DNA of 64,000 nt from Stratiolaelaps scimitus (taxonomy: Eukaryota > Arthropoda > Arachnida > Mesostigmata > Laelapidae): positions 248,001-312,000 of the forward strand of contig JABWDB010000032.1 of NCBI GenBank assembly GCA_019614645.1. Direction: 5' to 3'. Both the position numbers and the translations under genes were made by a program. The notes below the pieces were generated by a model that was not told the origin of the DNA, made no database searches, and saw only the letters and a program-made list of their open reading frames with translations. This document shows positions 24,594-36,180 of the stretch, in pieces (the stretch's first letter is position 1; each line of letters opens with the position of its first letter).

Positions 24594-27500
24594 AAATGCT
24601 GGAAACATAGACTTCAGCGCACTGTTGAACACGACATATATGACAATCTATAGTCCTTCACTGAGTGAGTCCAGTTTAGCAATGTTGACAAAATAGCGTT
24701 GTGAGTACATTGTGAGATTAGAGGTCGAAATCCACTACGTAGACATTATTGACGCAGGTCACATTAACCGTTCTTTAGATAATATTATAGGAGAAAGGTT
24801 CTCATCCGCTGCAGGTGAGCCGCGTGCAACCGATTTTTTTACTGAAAACATTTCCCTTCGATTTATGCAAAAGGGGCAACGCATTTTCTATTTTGCGCAC
24901 ACGCTTATTGGGGAACTGTGGGGGGGGGGCTGTGCAGGTTCGAGCCCCGCTGCGTGATGACATATAGGAGAGCCTTAAGCATTGTAAAATTGTAGCTCCT
25001 TTAATAACACCAATAAACCTCAATCTAACCTTAACCTCCTTGCTCTAGAGATTCTGTTAAGGGTATACAGAGGAAGGTCGACCACGTTTATGATTGACTA
25101 AAAATCAATAGTAATTGACACTGATTGTTATTACACAAAGTACGTGACGCAGTGAATATGAGATTGTATTCCTTTAATTATATTCTCGTTCTATTTTTCC
25201 CGACGTTTTTACTATGTTTCTAGCGTCGGGCGACCTCGCTTGCCATAACAATCGACCCGACCACGCAGCCTAGGTTGAGCCTGGAGAAAAAATCACTATC
25301 ATAATATACGTTTCGTGTACCTTCTCTCGTTCCTTACTTTCGTCATCGTAACCTAAAGAAAATTCTCCGGGCTGACCCGGATACAGCCTTAAACATTAAG
25401 CTTCGTCCACGGTACAGCTGCTTTCGGCATAAGTGACTTCATAAGATGGGCAACGCCCGTTCGTAAATGCTAAACGTGCAACTGTGTCAGGGGTTCGAAC
25501 CCCTGTGTGAGCACCTACGTCCTTGTCCTCCGATTTCAAGACGTACCCCCAGGCCACCGGGGGAAGCGGGTCTCGAATCATGATTATAACCTAGTGATAT
25601 ATTTCTATTATCACCTTCTGCGAGCTCATCAACGGAGAACGTCGGTGCGGCTTTAAATTTCCGCACTACCGCTCAATATCGAGGTAACACCTCGCAATTT
25701 CCGAGTCGCCATGGGCGGAGGAAGTCAGGTTTAGTGGGGGTTTATGAGTCCCACACTAGACACTCACTACGGCTGAGTGACACATCCACATCAGGTATTC
25801 CCAAGCCCCCAAACAAAAGAGAAAAAAACCCTTCAATGAAGAGAACGTCGGTGCGCTTTTGAATTTTCCCGCCAAACAGTATGGCGTCTTGCTAGTGCTC
25901 GTCGATCAGCTGATATAAGCAAGCGTTCCTCTCAGTGTTCGATTCGAATCGCTGTTCTGGTGTCGTCTATGAAATTCTCATTACGTGCGCGGTGGCGGGA
26001 CGCTCTTAGTTATGTGGACCACTTTCCTAAAGAAATATATTCTAGTGTGCATGTGACATGTGTGCGTAATTCATAGTGGTACAATGTTAGCGCTTCGGCG
26101 TTTCGGCACCTCGCTGATGAGGACGGGTACGCGCCCCTTAACGGTGGACGTACTGGCGAATACGGCACTTTACCTCCGAGGGAAAGCGGCACTGACGAAG
26201 CGAGCTGTTGTTCTTCCACACTTTGATCTAATTAAGATCGTCAACAATATACCTGGTTAGTTATAGACAATCTCATTACGTCCCGACCTGAACCGCGACA
26301 CCGTCCACTCAATCAACACTGTAATCACGGCACACACGTTCATACACATGATCAGTCAGCTGTCGCTTCAGCATAAAAATACAATTATACAACACAAAGT
26401 GTTGTTACAATTAGTAATCAACAAGCGACATGTTACAATTAGTAATCAATCTTAAGGATCATAACCGTACCTCCCTATGCAGTGATGTTAGGAAGAGAAC
26501 AGCTAAGGGCGAATTTCTCGAATTTTTTTTCTTGAATTTTTTTCTTGTTTTCCTCCAGAAATCGAACATCACATGAGGCTTCGAGGTCAGCACGTGGATT
26601 TGTCTCCCCTACGAGATGCGGCGCGAAGCTATACGGTTATTCGAAAAGAGCTCGTCAGATTGGAAGGGGACATTATAAAGCTGACGGGACAGCGTAAGAA
26701 AAAAACCAATGAAATACTTGAAGCACAGCTCAAACAGGTGACGTCTCACTCTCAGGACGAAGGAGATGTTGGCTGTGAGCCAGCGCGAAAGAAAATTTAC
26801 GTCGGTGACCTCACTTGAACATTGAGCAACGTATTTGTTATTTTAAGTATAATTTATTTTTTGTTTTTAATTATAATTTTTTTTAAAGTTTATTTTTAAT
26901 TCAAAATTTGTTTTCTGCGCCAAAGTGTGATGCATTTGTGATAAACGAACACTTGTGAAGATAAGAATGCTGCAGTACATTAAATTAATTTTCAGGGCTG
27001 AGCCACAGGCAACATTTAACACCCACGGTACCGCTTTTAGCATTGCTTCGTAAGACGGACCCGTAGTTCATTACACCAGACTATAATACTATTGCCTCAT
27101 TATCGTCTTGGTTCAATTTTTCTATGCCACATAGCTCCCTACCTTAACAGAGTTCACCAATCGAAAATAGTCACTAACGACCATTAATTGAAGACATTCA
27201 TTATGTAGGTATTTGCCGAGATCTCAATTCCCCCGAAAGAAAGAGAGAGAAAATCAATAGAGTACAATGAGTTGATTGGGTATGTAAACATTTATTGTCC
27301 TATATGCTAAATAATAGCTAAATAACACTGCATTATTCATCATGGACATTTTCAATTACACCTGATTGAATATAAGTGCTATCCAACTTTCCATTTGCAC
27401 CTCGGCGAATAACTTACATAATGAATGTCTTCAATTAATGGTAATTAATGACTATTTTCGATTGGTGAACTCTGTTAAGGTAGGAAGCTATGGTGTCGCA

Positions 27501-30500
27501 TATAGAAATTGAACCAAGGTAAGTACTACAGCGTTCATATCTTCATAAGTGTTCGTTTATCACAAATGGACCCTTTGGAGCGGAAAGCAAAATTTCACGA
27601 AGGCTAACGAAGATATGATTAGCTTTGTGCCATCGATGTGAGGTCATTCTAACAAAATGTTCACACTTTTTCATACTCAATTAGTTATAAGCTTGAATTT
27701 AATTAGCTAATAGATATATTTCTTAGCTGTATGTATAGTTTAATACATATGTGTAGTATATTATGCTTGATATTTATATCTCGGCTAGACGGTAGACGTC
27801 CCGCAGCTTAACTGCTCGGTGTGGACAGGTTATCATTAGCTACTGTATGTGCGCAGTGAGCCCCTAAACAATAATTAACAATAGTGCTCTTGTTACGTTG
27901 TCCCGGGCGTCAACGTCAGAGAACTTGGGTATCCAAGGAAAAAATGGGAATTCGACAATATCAAGTTGAACCCAGAGGAAAAAGCCCACTATTTTGCTAT
28001 ATTGTACTAAACAGACCTTCAATAGTCCAATTAAATCGACGCTTGACTTCAGAACGTTCACAAGTGCTTATAATACTATTTAGCGATACTAGTGAAATAC
28101 GAACAGTTCCTCGAGAAAAGAGGAACAATAAAGTTCATTTACTTGAGTTTCTCGCGAACCCGAGAAAGCATTGTTACGTTCAGTATAACCATGGTGATAC
28201 CGAATATCCCGAGGCTGCAAATGTGTGCGAGCTCACTCTCGCAACGAGCACATTGGCGGTGATATTACGAAATATATACTATATATTCTTCAGCTATATT
28301 GTTAGTTACTGATAATAGCAGTTTTGCATTAAGAAACGTCTTTAGTAAACGGCGCTGACTACTCCTTAATAATATTGCAGTTAAACGACGTCCTGAGAGA
28401 TGTGAAGAAGGATTTCTACAAAATCGACGCAATTTGCGCGCCACTTCTTCTGCAAATCCCCAATACGCCCCTATGCAAAGGTATCAAGCCTGTGGCGCGT
28501 CTCTGCCGAATGTATGTGCCACCGAAGACGTTCTCATTTCAACCCAAAAACCACGTTGTGCTCGGGGGTAGCAAGCTTCAGTTTATGAACCAGACGCTAT
28601 GCTACCTGCTGGAGGATCTTGCAGGTATGGCCGAAAATCGAGCCCCAGAAAATGAGGGAGAGAGAATCAATATAGAGTACGATGAGTTGATTGGCGATGT
28701 GAGCATTTATTCTCCTATATGGTAAATAATAGCTAAATAACACTTGAATTATTCATTATGGACATTTTAAATTACAATTCTAATTTAATATAAGCGCTAT
28801 CCAACTTTCCATTTGGCGCTCGGCAAATAGCTAGCTACATATTGAATGTCTTCAATTAATGGTAGTTAATGGCTATTTTCGATTAAACCTGCCGCAGGTT
28901 TAGAGCATAAGATATGCTCGCTCTTCGTCGAAAAACTCGACGCATCGGGTCGCATTCCGGTGTCCGGACCGGATTTCGTCCTTGATACAATTGTGGAAGG
29001 CGCGGCCACAGGCAACAACATTGTCCTTGAGGAGCAGGATTCAGGAGGACATCGGATGCACCTAACGGGAGGTAGCAGTCTGGAGGCGTTCTGCGCCCAG
29101 CTCATGAGGCGAGAGATCTCTGTCAGCACGATGCGGCAATATTGCAGTGCCCGTTTCTACCGCGAAGGCAGCGTTGATGGCGGCCTCTATACGCTTTCGC
29201 AGTCGACGCGTGTCACAGCGTTTACAGGTCGGATGCATGATCATTATGGATAAAGATAATAATTAAATTTAGAAAAATCTACGATACGGTCTGGTCGACA
29301 ATGGGGAGATCGGCCTTGCTACCCTGCTCATCATTGATGTGCAGGTTATTGTGGCCTAGATAGTATAGGTTCAAATAGATGTGAGTGATTCCACTAGAAG
29401 AAGCCAACACCCCGTTAAAAAAAAAAAAAGATAGTATAGGGTCATCTAGCCCGGTGGCCGAGCTGCGTTCGTGTGCGCCTTGCAATCAGATGAGGGGGCA
29501 TGTAGATGTACGGATTATTGAAGCCTTATGCCGAAAGCCGTGTACCATCGACTGAGTTGAATGTTAGCTCTGATTCGTCTCGGAGAATTTAATTTACTCC
29601 GAGTACTAAGTTAGCTTTGATTTTCTCAAGATGAAGAACGGTGACGGACAGATACAGGGGTCACAATCATATGTACTCTCTATCCACTGTTCGAGGCTCA
29701 ATGATTTCTGTCGAATTAAGTCTTAATATCAACTCATTATCAATGCAGTTACGATTGACGAGCGAGAACATCATTAGACCCCCTGTTCTACACCATGTCC
29801 AAAGTAGATTCGTTGTGCCGGAGGTGGCGGTATTGGCGGTAAAAAATACACACTATCCTTACACTATCAAGTGTGTAAGTGCCACTTAAAATATTCACTG
29901 ATTCGTTCAATGTGCAAAATTTGTAATATACTGAAGCGTTTCTACTAACAATCGCTTCAGTATAGAAGCAAAATAAGCCCGACGTTTGCAGTAAAAATTA
30001 ACGAGAGCAACAGCTGTCTGAACACATCTGAACCTTATCTTCTCCCCTGTCGAAATCTTCACAGAAGATCTTAATGGTACTATCGAGTCGCACGAACACA
30101 ATGTGCTTTCTATTAAAGCCGCAACGTAACAATTTCGACTTTCGCATCAACAGGCAAACATCACATTTTGCAATCTTCCTCAGGCCTCTGTCTCTGACGA
30201 GATTCTCATTTACATCTTGTGCTTCGTTTGTTTGAGATCGGCGTTCGAGAGTTTATATTACACTAGAATCAAGCTTTCAACCTGGTACTATAAGCGCATA
30301 ACCCCCAAAAAGAATCCTCCTGCTCACTGGCCGATAGAAGATTATCCTTGTTATCCTTGATTATCCTCACCAAAGGTCGGATCTAAAAATCCCTCATCAA
30401 GGCTCGTAGTGAATTGACGATGTCATCTGTATGATTCCTTCTCTCGACAGGTTCAAGCAAAGAGATCTTATCCGATGTCGAAGAGCTGCTAACGCTCCTC

Positions 30501-33500
30501 GCCGAACTATACGGGGAGCTAGATGTCCCCTTCCGGATGCGCTTTGTCGGACCTCCAGACCTCTCCTTTGTGGAACAGTTGCGTGTCGATCTCGACGTGT
30601 GGAGTCCTGCCGCCCAGGAATGGAAAAACGTAGCACACGTGGCCTCGCACGGACAGTTTCTATCCAGTCGACTACATATGGTACGTGGCGTGAAAAACAG
30701 CTTGCGCATCCTGCTACCCATGCCAATGCGTTCTCGATGTCGACTCCTCTCGGGATCTGACAGCAGCTATTATAGCGACTCTCGATTTTGTACAACTGTT
30801 AAGAACTTGATTATATTCTGATATTCTATATATATATATTTAGAACATTGGAATATGATCAAGTTTCTCAGAGTAATGTAATTAGGTTCTCGTAGGAAAA
30901 TAATGATCATGAAAGCGTATCATATATATATATATATATATGATGATGGAGTATCATATATATATATATATATAGAATATGTATATATATATATGACACC
31001 CTTTCATGATCATAATTTTCCTACGAGAACCTAATCACATAACTTTAATCGCAGTGATCAACCGTCAATAAGCCGCCCTTAGTATTGTATTAACATTCGA
31101 CGTCACCTAATCGTTGAGTTACAGGTGACCGAGCAGGAGCCCATGTATACAATGTTTGCCGTTTGCGCCGATGCGCAAAGGATTGTCGCACTTTTGCTGG
31201 AGAACCACCAAAATGAAGATGGCTCGTACATGCTGCCTGTACACTTAAGCAACAGACCCCCATCATCGTAGCACTGCGTAAGCACGTAACCTGTCCTCAA
31301 GAAGAACGGTCTCTACAACGGCGCTGACGACCGCACGACGCTTAGTGATGACCGAGCTGTTTCGGCCGAAGCACGAAGAGGTCATTAAAAAAGCGCATTT
31401 TTCATCGCGGAGCAACAAAAACACATGAAATTCATCTCCCCCCCCCGCCCAGCGTTCATAGTCTCTAACGATTGGCGATGTTGGCAACGGACAAAAATAA
31501 CAGTAAATGGAACTAATATACTATTGAGCAATTTAGGCGTTTTTGAGCACTCACCGCCATCGTAAGTGAGATATTATGTATTTAGATTATAGGTGTGTAT
31601 AATTTTCTAAGCTAGAAATAAATGCTGTCCAAATGCAGAGCGTTCAGCGATGTTTCTTCATGTTAATAAACATATTCCGATAGGTGTCCACCACTCCTGC
31701 CTACTCATAGCACTGCTGAAGGAAGAGCTTGAACGATATGGAGGGAGGCTTAAGACAGAGGCTGCCTATGGTGAGGCTTTGAGGCCAATGGACAACCTGA
31801 AAGTTTTAGTCGGTAAAGCCGGTAGTCTACAGAGCCTGCTGTTAATTTATGGCGAGTCCGACACTGTTCGGCGTCCACATCTAAAAAAGGTGGTGTTGAT
31901 TCGTGCGTAACGCAGCTTTTTCGCCCGGTAACAAAAAAAAAGATATTCGGAAAAGTTCTCGTATTTAGAGGCAATAACGTCTAGGGCAAATGATCATTAA
32001 CTAAAAGCAACACCAATGGCATGATTAGCCCGCAATAGAAGAAATGGTTAAATTACACCCGTCGTAAATTGTATCCGATACATGTGCGATTCTCTTGAAT
32101 TAAAATTAGATATATTCGACCATTCGTTATTTGTGATCCGATGCTGTTGCCAGTCTACGAAGGAGCCAAATGTACATAGAACATTATGAAATAAATTGAA
32201 ATGTCAATTCTTTTTTTACCTGATTCAGTATTGAATACGTATGATAATGTCTGTGTATGCAAACCGTGAGTCTTATTTTTTACAGTAGTAATTATTTATT
32301 ACGTGGACACCCTACAACTTAGCAGGTCCATCTAGATAAACTACTTTGCCATCTCATCTAATTCCACTTCTCTCCTAATTGCTTAATTCAATCGAATGGT
32401 TAAGATAATCTCGCGCAGTAGCCACTATATGAATGAAAGAGCTATTTTCTATATTCAACAATTTATTTGAAATCAGAAATTGGAAACATTGGATGATCCA
32501 CGTTTGTCTGCCTTTGGCGCGAGCTCTTGGGATACCTTTATCAAGTTTAATATGTATGTGTAGGAACCTCAAACGTATGATAGTTACTCTTAGCTAGCAA
32601 GACTGATATTTATTCAATGTCGTATATTGATCGTGATTGTGCTTGTTTAAGTATATAATAATGAGGGAAGTTAGTTAAGGGGATAGTTGGGCGTGTCGGG
32701 CCGAGGCCTGACGTCATGCTGGCCGCTGGCGACTGCCGTTAATAGGACCATGCAAACTTCCTACCATATTCACAGCTAAAGGGGTTATCCGCCTTATGAA
32801 GGGAGTTATGCCAAAAGCAGTTGTACCGCGGACTGCGTTAATGAAACATTTAAGGCTTTGACAGTAGTCAGCCCGGAAAATATATAGTAGATAAGCAGTA
32901 AATACTTTTGAGGCTTCGTCTCCGTAGCCTCAAAATGGACATGGCTAAAGGCGTCTTAAAAGCTTGTGTTATAGGTCACATTCATGGACAACCGTAGACC
33001 ATGTGATGTTTCCCTCTTGAAATCCATTCTCGAAAAGAGAAAATGAGCTACCTAAATAAGGCCCACCCCCTTAAAGCAACAACTTGTCCATAGTAGAGAG
33101 CAACTGACGCGCCACCAAGAACTTATTGTACAGACACATACAATGAGTTTTTTTCTTCGTTTTTTGAAATTCGAAAAAAGAAACCCTTTTTTTCTTCACT
33201 TTTGAGATTCTATAACGAAACGGCTCAATTTCGTGCTTAGGCAACGTATGTCTGATTCTGTTCTCCTCTGTTTCTATATCTTAAATGTTTAAATGCTTTC
33301 GGGAGTTTTCTCACTGTCAGAGTTATAGATTGAACGTCCCCGGAACTGCGTTGTGTATTGCTTCATAAAACTGATCCTTTTGTTAAATGCACATGCGCAA
33401 CCGTGTCGGGGGCATCGAGCCCCCGTGAGCAGCTACGTGTTGCACCCCCGATAGCTGAAGGCAGCCCTCCCCCCACATGAAGGTGCACCCCCAGGCCACC

Positions 33501-36180
33501 GGCATCTCGGCCTGATCCGTATATCACCTACCTGGCGTGTACACCATCCCTGTACGTTCTTTGCCACGGGCTTCGGTGAGGTTGAAGGCGAAATTTTCGC
33601 GGCAACATTAAAACGGCGGCACCCTCCAGCTGTCCAGAGTCATCCCCGCAAACTCCGTTCTCCATTTTGCAATAGTAGCATTTGCCATAGAAACAGGTCC
33701 GGCCATCTGACACAGCAGCCAAAATAAGCACAGCGAGATTATTATTATTATTATTGTTATAGGCAATGCTCAGAGAATGTTTGAGAGATTTACGAACGAA
33801 ATCTCTCACCTCCAAACCAAATTTTCCGTCATCCCCCTAACCTGAACAGCGGAGTACGCATTTTCGTTGTGTACAAGACAATAATCGGGTTTCGTTTTTG
33901 CGCTGTGCGATGAAAAAAATGGCCCAATTTCCATATTTCTAACCGCAACTTACCGATGACTGTAAGCTAATACGATCAACCATCCGTTTAACTAAATACA
34001 AAACTATGAAAAATCACTCACTTTGTTGATAAAAGGTGGCATTTAGTGATGGCGTGCTCTTTCGGCTGATCTCATCAAGGCTTATTCGTCTTCCAGCGAC
34101 GATTGGAGTGCGGTACATGCCGAGTAAACCGGCGAGGTGGAACGCGGCAATCTCGCCGTTGTGCCGATCAGATCCCCCAAATGGTTTGTCACGGATAACG
34201 TGTGTTCGTGGATAACTGTCGGAGATAGTATCGAACAGGTGGTTTTACAATTGTTCCATCTATGCAGGACATAGGCGTTAATTTATCTAGATTTAGTGAG
34301 CTTTTCGTCACTACTGATATTTTGCTTATCAAAGGTATACGTGAATAGATGTCCGAACGTTCAGTGCAACAGACCCATAGTTCGGTGCACAAGCATGTCG
34401 ACAGATCAGTACACAAAGGGCCGCTTATGAGAGCTTGCCGTCATTGACTTAAAGGGTGCTTTCATTAATATTACGATCTGCCTGATTCGGGGGACACAAG
34501 TTCCGCACCACGATCCACTGTATGCATGTCAAATACGTGTATATTCGGCAGTTTGAGTTAAGATTTCGATCGGCTTTTCGACGATAATGCCTAACTCCGA
34601 CTGTGTTCACTAATTTCCAAATGAGCAATTGTAACTGATGTAAGCAATAAACAAGCAGTTCATGGTAGAATTAGAATCGATGTAAAATACTACATTTTTG
34701 AAACGGGAACCACTAGCTGGGCCATGGAAATATCATGCAATTGCATACGAACAACATCGGCTTGAAGAGAGCTTCTTGTCCGCCCTGAAGTGTAAGCAGA
34801 AGCTTCAGTTGAGTTCCCTTCGAGGCGACGTCAGCTGTTAAAATCTCCGCTGTGCTTAACTCGTGCAGGACGTCACCGAGACCAACTCGACGGTTGGCAG
34901 GTACTCGCTGGGAGACTACGCCGAATCGCGGCTGTACCCATGATTCTGCGAGCTTCCACTTGTTCGTGTCCTCCTATCGGTGATCCAAGATGCATACATG
35001 GATTCATTCAAGTGTTAGAGCATACAAACATATATTGCAGCCTCGCAAATCTTTACCATAAGACTCACTGTAGAATCGATTTCTTCAATAAACGATCTCG
35101 AAAACGACTGAATGTTTAGCGAATCAAGTGTACTGAGACAGCAACGTTCACCAGTCTATATAGACCCTTGATTTCTACAAAAACATCCTACTATAAGACA
35201 TAATATTGTTTGGCCATCTTCTCCCGCCTCTTGCCATATTGATATAAGGCATATTTTAGAAAATAAAAAAAAAAACAGTAAAGCACCGCTTTTGTTCACA
35301 CGTTTCCATATAACTACAAGAACGCAATAGTTGAGTTACCACAACAATATACCCTTGCGAAATATCTATATATCATAAGGCAATCCTACCTTTTCATGAG
35401 GAACCTTAGCCAGCTCTTCCTCATAGCTTCGTAGAACGGTGTCCACCTCATGGGGATCGTGCAGATTTTCAAAGACGATTGAAGGAAGCAACGATGTTTT
35501 GACTATGAACTCGACACGAAGGTGCAGCAGATGAGGGGCCAATAGGTTCCCTGGAATCACCGGCTCGGTTCGGGCCACCTGCCATGGGGAGGTGATGATA
35601 CGTTTTAATGCGTACGTAAATGTAACGGTTTTTACGGTTCTTTTGGTTGATCGAAGGAGGAATCGGCCATTTTTACAATGCGTAAGTTCTCCTACATGCG
35701 TTACCTAATAAGCCCGTGACTTATTATTATATTATATATAGACAGAGGACGCAGGTTCGAGTCCCGTGACATGTAAGAGAACTTAAGCATTGTACAATTG
35801 CAGTTCCTTTAATAAACCAATAAAGCTTTACCTTTATATATATATATACTTTTCTTATATATTTAATATATAAAGCAATTATATTTACTAAGCAAACTCC
35901 TTATGTACAACGGTGAAACTTCCGTCGAACGTACCGACGGCGGATTTTGACGCCGTTCAGGAATATTCTTGATGAGGCCATTTTTCTCTTCCGCGTTTTT
36001 CGTTGTCTTTATGTCTGTGGCGGCATGCGGCAGTAATTTTTCGCCTGGCCGACTCGTCATGTGTCGCTCTCGAAGCCGTTCAACGTCTCCCTCGAAATTG
36101 TAGAACGCAAAGCACAGATACGCCGTCAACAGAAGGCAGGCGACACCTATCACTCGTGCGATACGATAGAGAGCCCACAT
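22929..36180 (-). CDS. FAM20B: FAM20B-like glycosaminoglycan xylosylkinase
   Basis: Golgi type II secretory-pathway kinase; FAM20B phosphorylates xylose in the linkage region of proteoglycan chains. Eight exons: 35935-36180, 35390-35578, 34753-34973, 34022-34215, 33532-33706, 24280-24465, 24018-24077, 22929-23127; 1470 nt, 489 aa, phases consistent. Residues ~9-26 are a signal anchor (RVIGVACLLLTAYLCFAF), followed by a variable stem. Then come LKLLLTLQGGQEALFKPM (nucleotide-binding region), SDRHNGEIAAFHL, the Cys cluster TCFYGKCYYC, the catalytic loop FLIGNADRHHVETF and the metal-binding DNGKSFGNP (DFG equivalent), then LAPLYQCC. The phrase DNGKSFGNP is the FAM20B form rather than the FAM20C form (GRGFGK). 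Donor GTTCGT after exon 3 is weak but gives the right phase. The protein is about 80 aa longer than the human one, mostly in the stem. Intron 5 (24466-33531) contains the SLIMP-like gene on the other strand. Confidence 0.93.
23494..23530. repeat. AT-rich AAT-type microsatellite
   Basis: Degenerate AATAATAAT tract in FAM20B intron 7. The rest of this intron (23128-24017) shows no feature beyond a poly(T) run at 23796-23809 and a TA run at 23977-23997. Confidence 0.7.
24893..25036 (+). repeat. tRNA-derived SINE, family A
   Basis: Plus-strand copy in FAM20B intron 5: box B GGTTCGAGCCCCG, GATGACATATAGGAGAGCC, TTAAGCATTGTAAAATTG and a degraded tail (ATAACACCAATAAACC...CCTTAACC). The head is eroded and has a run of nine G. 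Confidence 0.75.
25366..25570 (-). repeat. tRNA-derived SINE, family B
   Basis: Minus-strand copy in FAM20B intron 5, from the 3' end (CCGGGCTGACCCGG, TCCACGGTACAGCTGC) through box B (GGGGTTCGAACCCC, self-complementary here) to the head region near CAGGCCACCGGGGG. Confidence 0.8.
26084..31271 (+). CDS. SLIMP-like mitochondrial seryl-tRNA-synthetase paralogue
   Basis: Six exons: 26084-26255, 26559-26737, 28381-28624, 28898-29227, 30451-30680, 31125-31271; 1302 nt, 433 aa, all phases consistent. The start is ATG 26084; an in-frame ATG at 26060 is possible. The N-terminus is rich in Arg/Thr/Leu, as in mitochondrial proteins. MRLRGQHVDLSPLRDAAR through the Lys-rich helix matches the SerRS tRNA-binding coiled coil. 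The class II core follows: LEHKICSLFVEKLDASGRIP, FYREGSVDGGLYTLSQS (motif 2 region) and AQRIVALLLENHQNEDGSYM (motif 3). Motif 2 is degenerate: the usual GLYRVHQF reads GLYTLSQS and the KVE that follows reads RVT, so serylation activity is unlikely. That matches SLIMP, a non-canonical SerRS-like protein essential for insect mitochondria; a diverged true mitochondrial SerRS is the alternative. AATAAA lies at 31617-31622. The gene is nested in FAM20B intron 5, opposite strand. Confidence 0.85.
26903..27596. repeat. Foldback structure in SLIMP intron 2
   Basis: The arm 27401-27596 is the inverted complement of 27107-27220 plus 26903-26985. Examples of matched phrases are CCTACCTTAACAGAGTTCAC at 27143 with its complement near 27463-27483, and TTTGTGATAAACGAACACTT at 26935 with its complement near 27547. 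A family B SINE fragment (26993-27064) interrupts the left arm. The loop and part of the right arm (27231-27463) copy SLIMP intron 3 (28645-28884). Confidence 0.85.
26993..27064 (-). repeat. SINE family B, 3' fragment
   Basis: Minus-strand remnant with the hairpin region GGGCTGAGCCACAGGC, AACATTTAACACCCACGGTA and GCTTCGTAAGACGGACC. It sits inside the left arm of the foldback, so it inserted after that arm formed. Confidence 0.75.
29449..29590 (+). repeat. SINE, family B, internally deleted
   Basis: In SLIMP intron 4. It has a head (CCCGGTGGCCGAGCTGCG, CGCCTTGCAATCAGATG) and a 3' part (AGCCTTATGCCGAAAGCCG, ACTGAGTTGAATGTTAG). The box B region is shortened. Confidence 0.65.
30881..31035. mobile_element. 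MITE-like element with ~38-bp terminal inverted repeats
   Basis: The left end, ATTAGGTTCTCGTAGGAAAA followed by TAATGATCATGAAAG, is matched in inverse at the right end by CTTTCATGATCATAATTTTC followed by CTACGAGAACCTAAT, with only a couple of mismatches. The middle is (AT)n broken by ATGATGGAGTATC and GAATATG. The element is 155 bp, too short to code for anything, and lies wholly in SLIMP intron 5. A target duplication is not clear. Confidence 0.85.
31650..31910 (+). CDS. Unidentified 86-aa open frame or orphan exon
   Basis: ATG 31650 to TAA 31910 on the SLIMP strand, 380 bp after its stop. From about residue 12 the sequence looks like a folded protein: HHSCLLIALLKEELERYGGR, LKTEAAYGEALRPMDNLK, VLVGKAGSLQSLLLIYGE, with regular codon third positions. 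An acceptor-like CGATAG just before GTGTCCACC at 31684 would let it be an exon. It starts after the SLIMP AATAAA, and another AATAAA occurs near 32189. I do not recognise the family; it could be a separate small gene, an alternative 3' exon of SLIMP, or chance. Confidence 0.35.
   Translation: MFLHVNKHIPIGVHHSCLLIALLKEELERYGGRLKTEAAYGEALRPMDNLKVLVGKAGSLQSLLLIYGESDTVRRPHLKKVVLIRA
32777..32882 (+). repeat. SINE family B, 3' half
   Basis: In FAM20B intron 5: GGGGTTATCCGCCTTATGAA, GCCAAAAGCAGTTGTACC and the end TAGTCAGCCCGGAAAATAT. The tRNA-like head is absent. Confidence 0.75.
33318..33515 (-). repeat. tRNA-derived SINE, family B
   Basis: Minus-strand copy ending 16 bp before the FAM20B exon 33532-33706, so inside intron 5 next to the donor. 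It has GGGGGCATCGAGCCCCC at box B and CAGGCCACCGGCATCTCGGCC at the head. The 3' hairpin is lost. Confidence 0.7.
35640..35836. repeat. Two family A SINE pieces in opposite orientation
   Basis: A minus-strand 3' part at 35640-35715 (TTTTTACAATGCGTAAGTTC) and a plus-strand copy from box B at 35752 (GGTTCGAGTCCCG) to the tail AATAAACCAATAAAGCTTTACC at 35831. They lie in FAM20B intron 1. Confidence 0.7.

Noticed and set aside
28375..28725. SLIMP exon 3 extended to the stop at 28725
   Set aside because: A donor at 28625 (GTATGG) joins in phase to the conserved next exon. The extension is intron sequence and is duplicated at 27231-27463.
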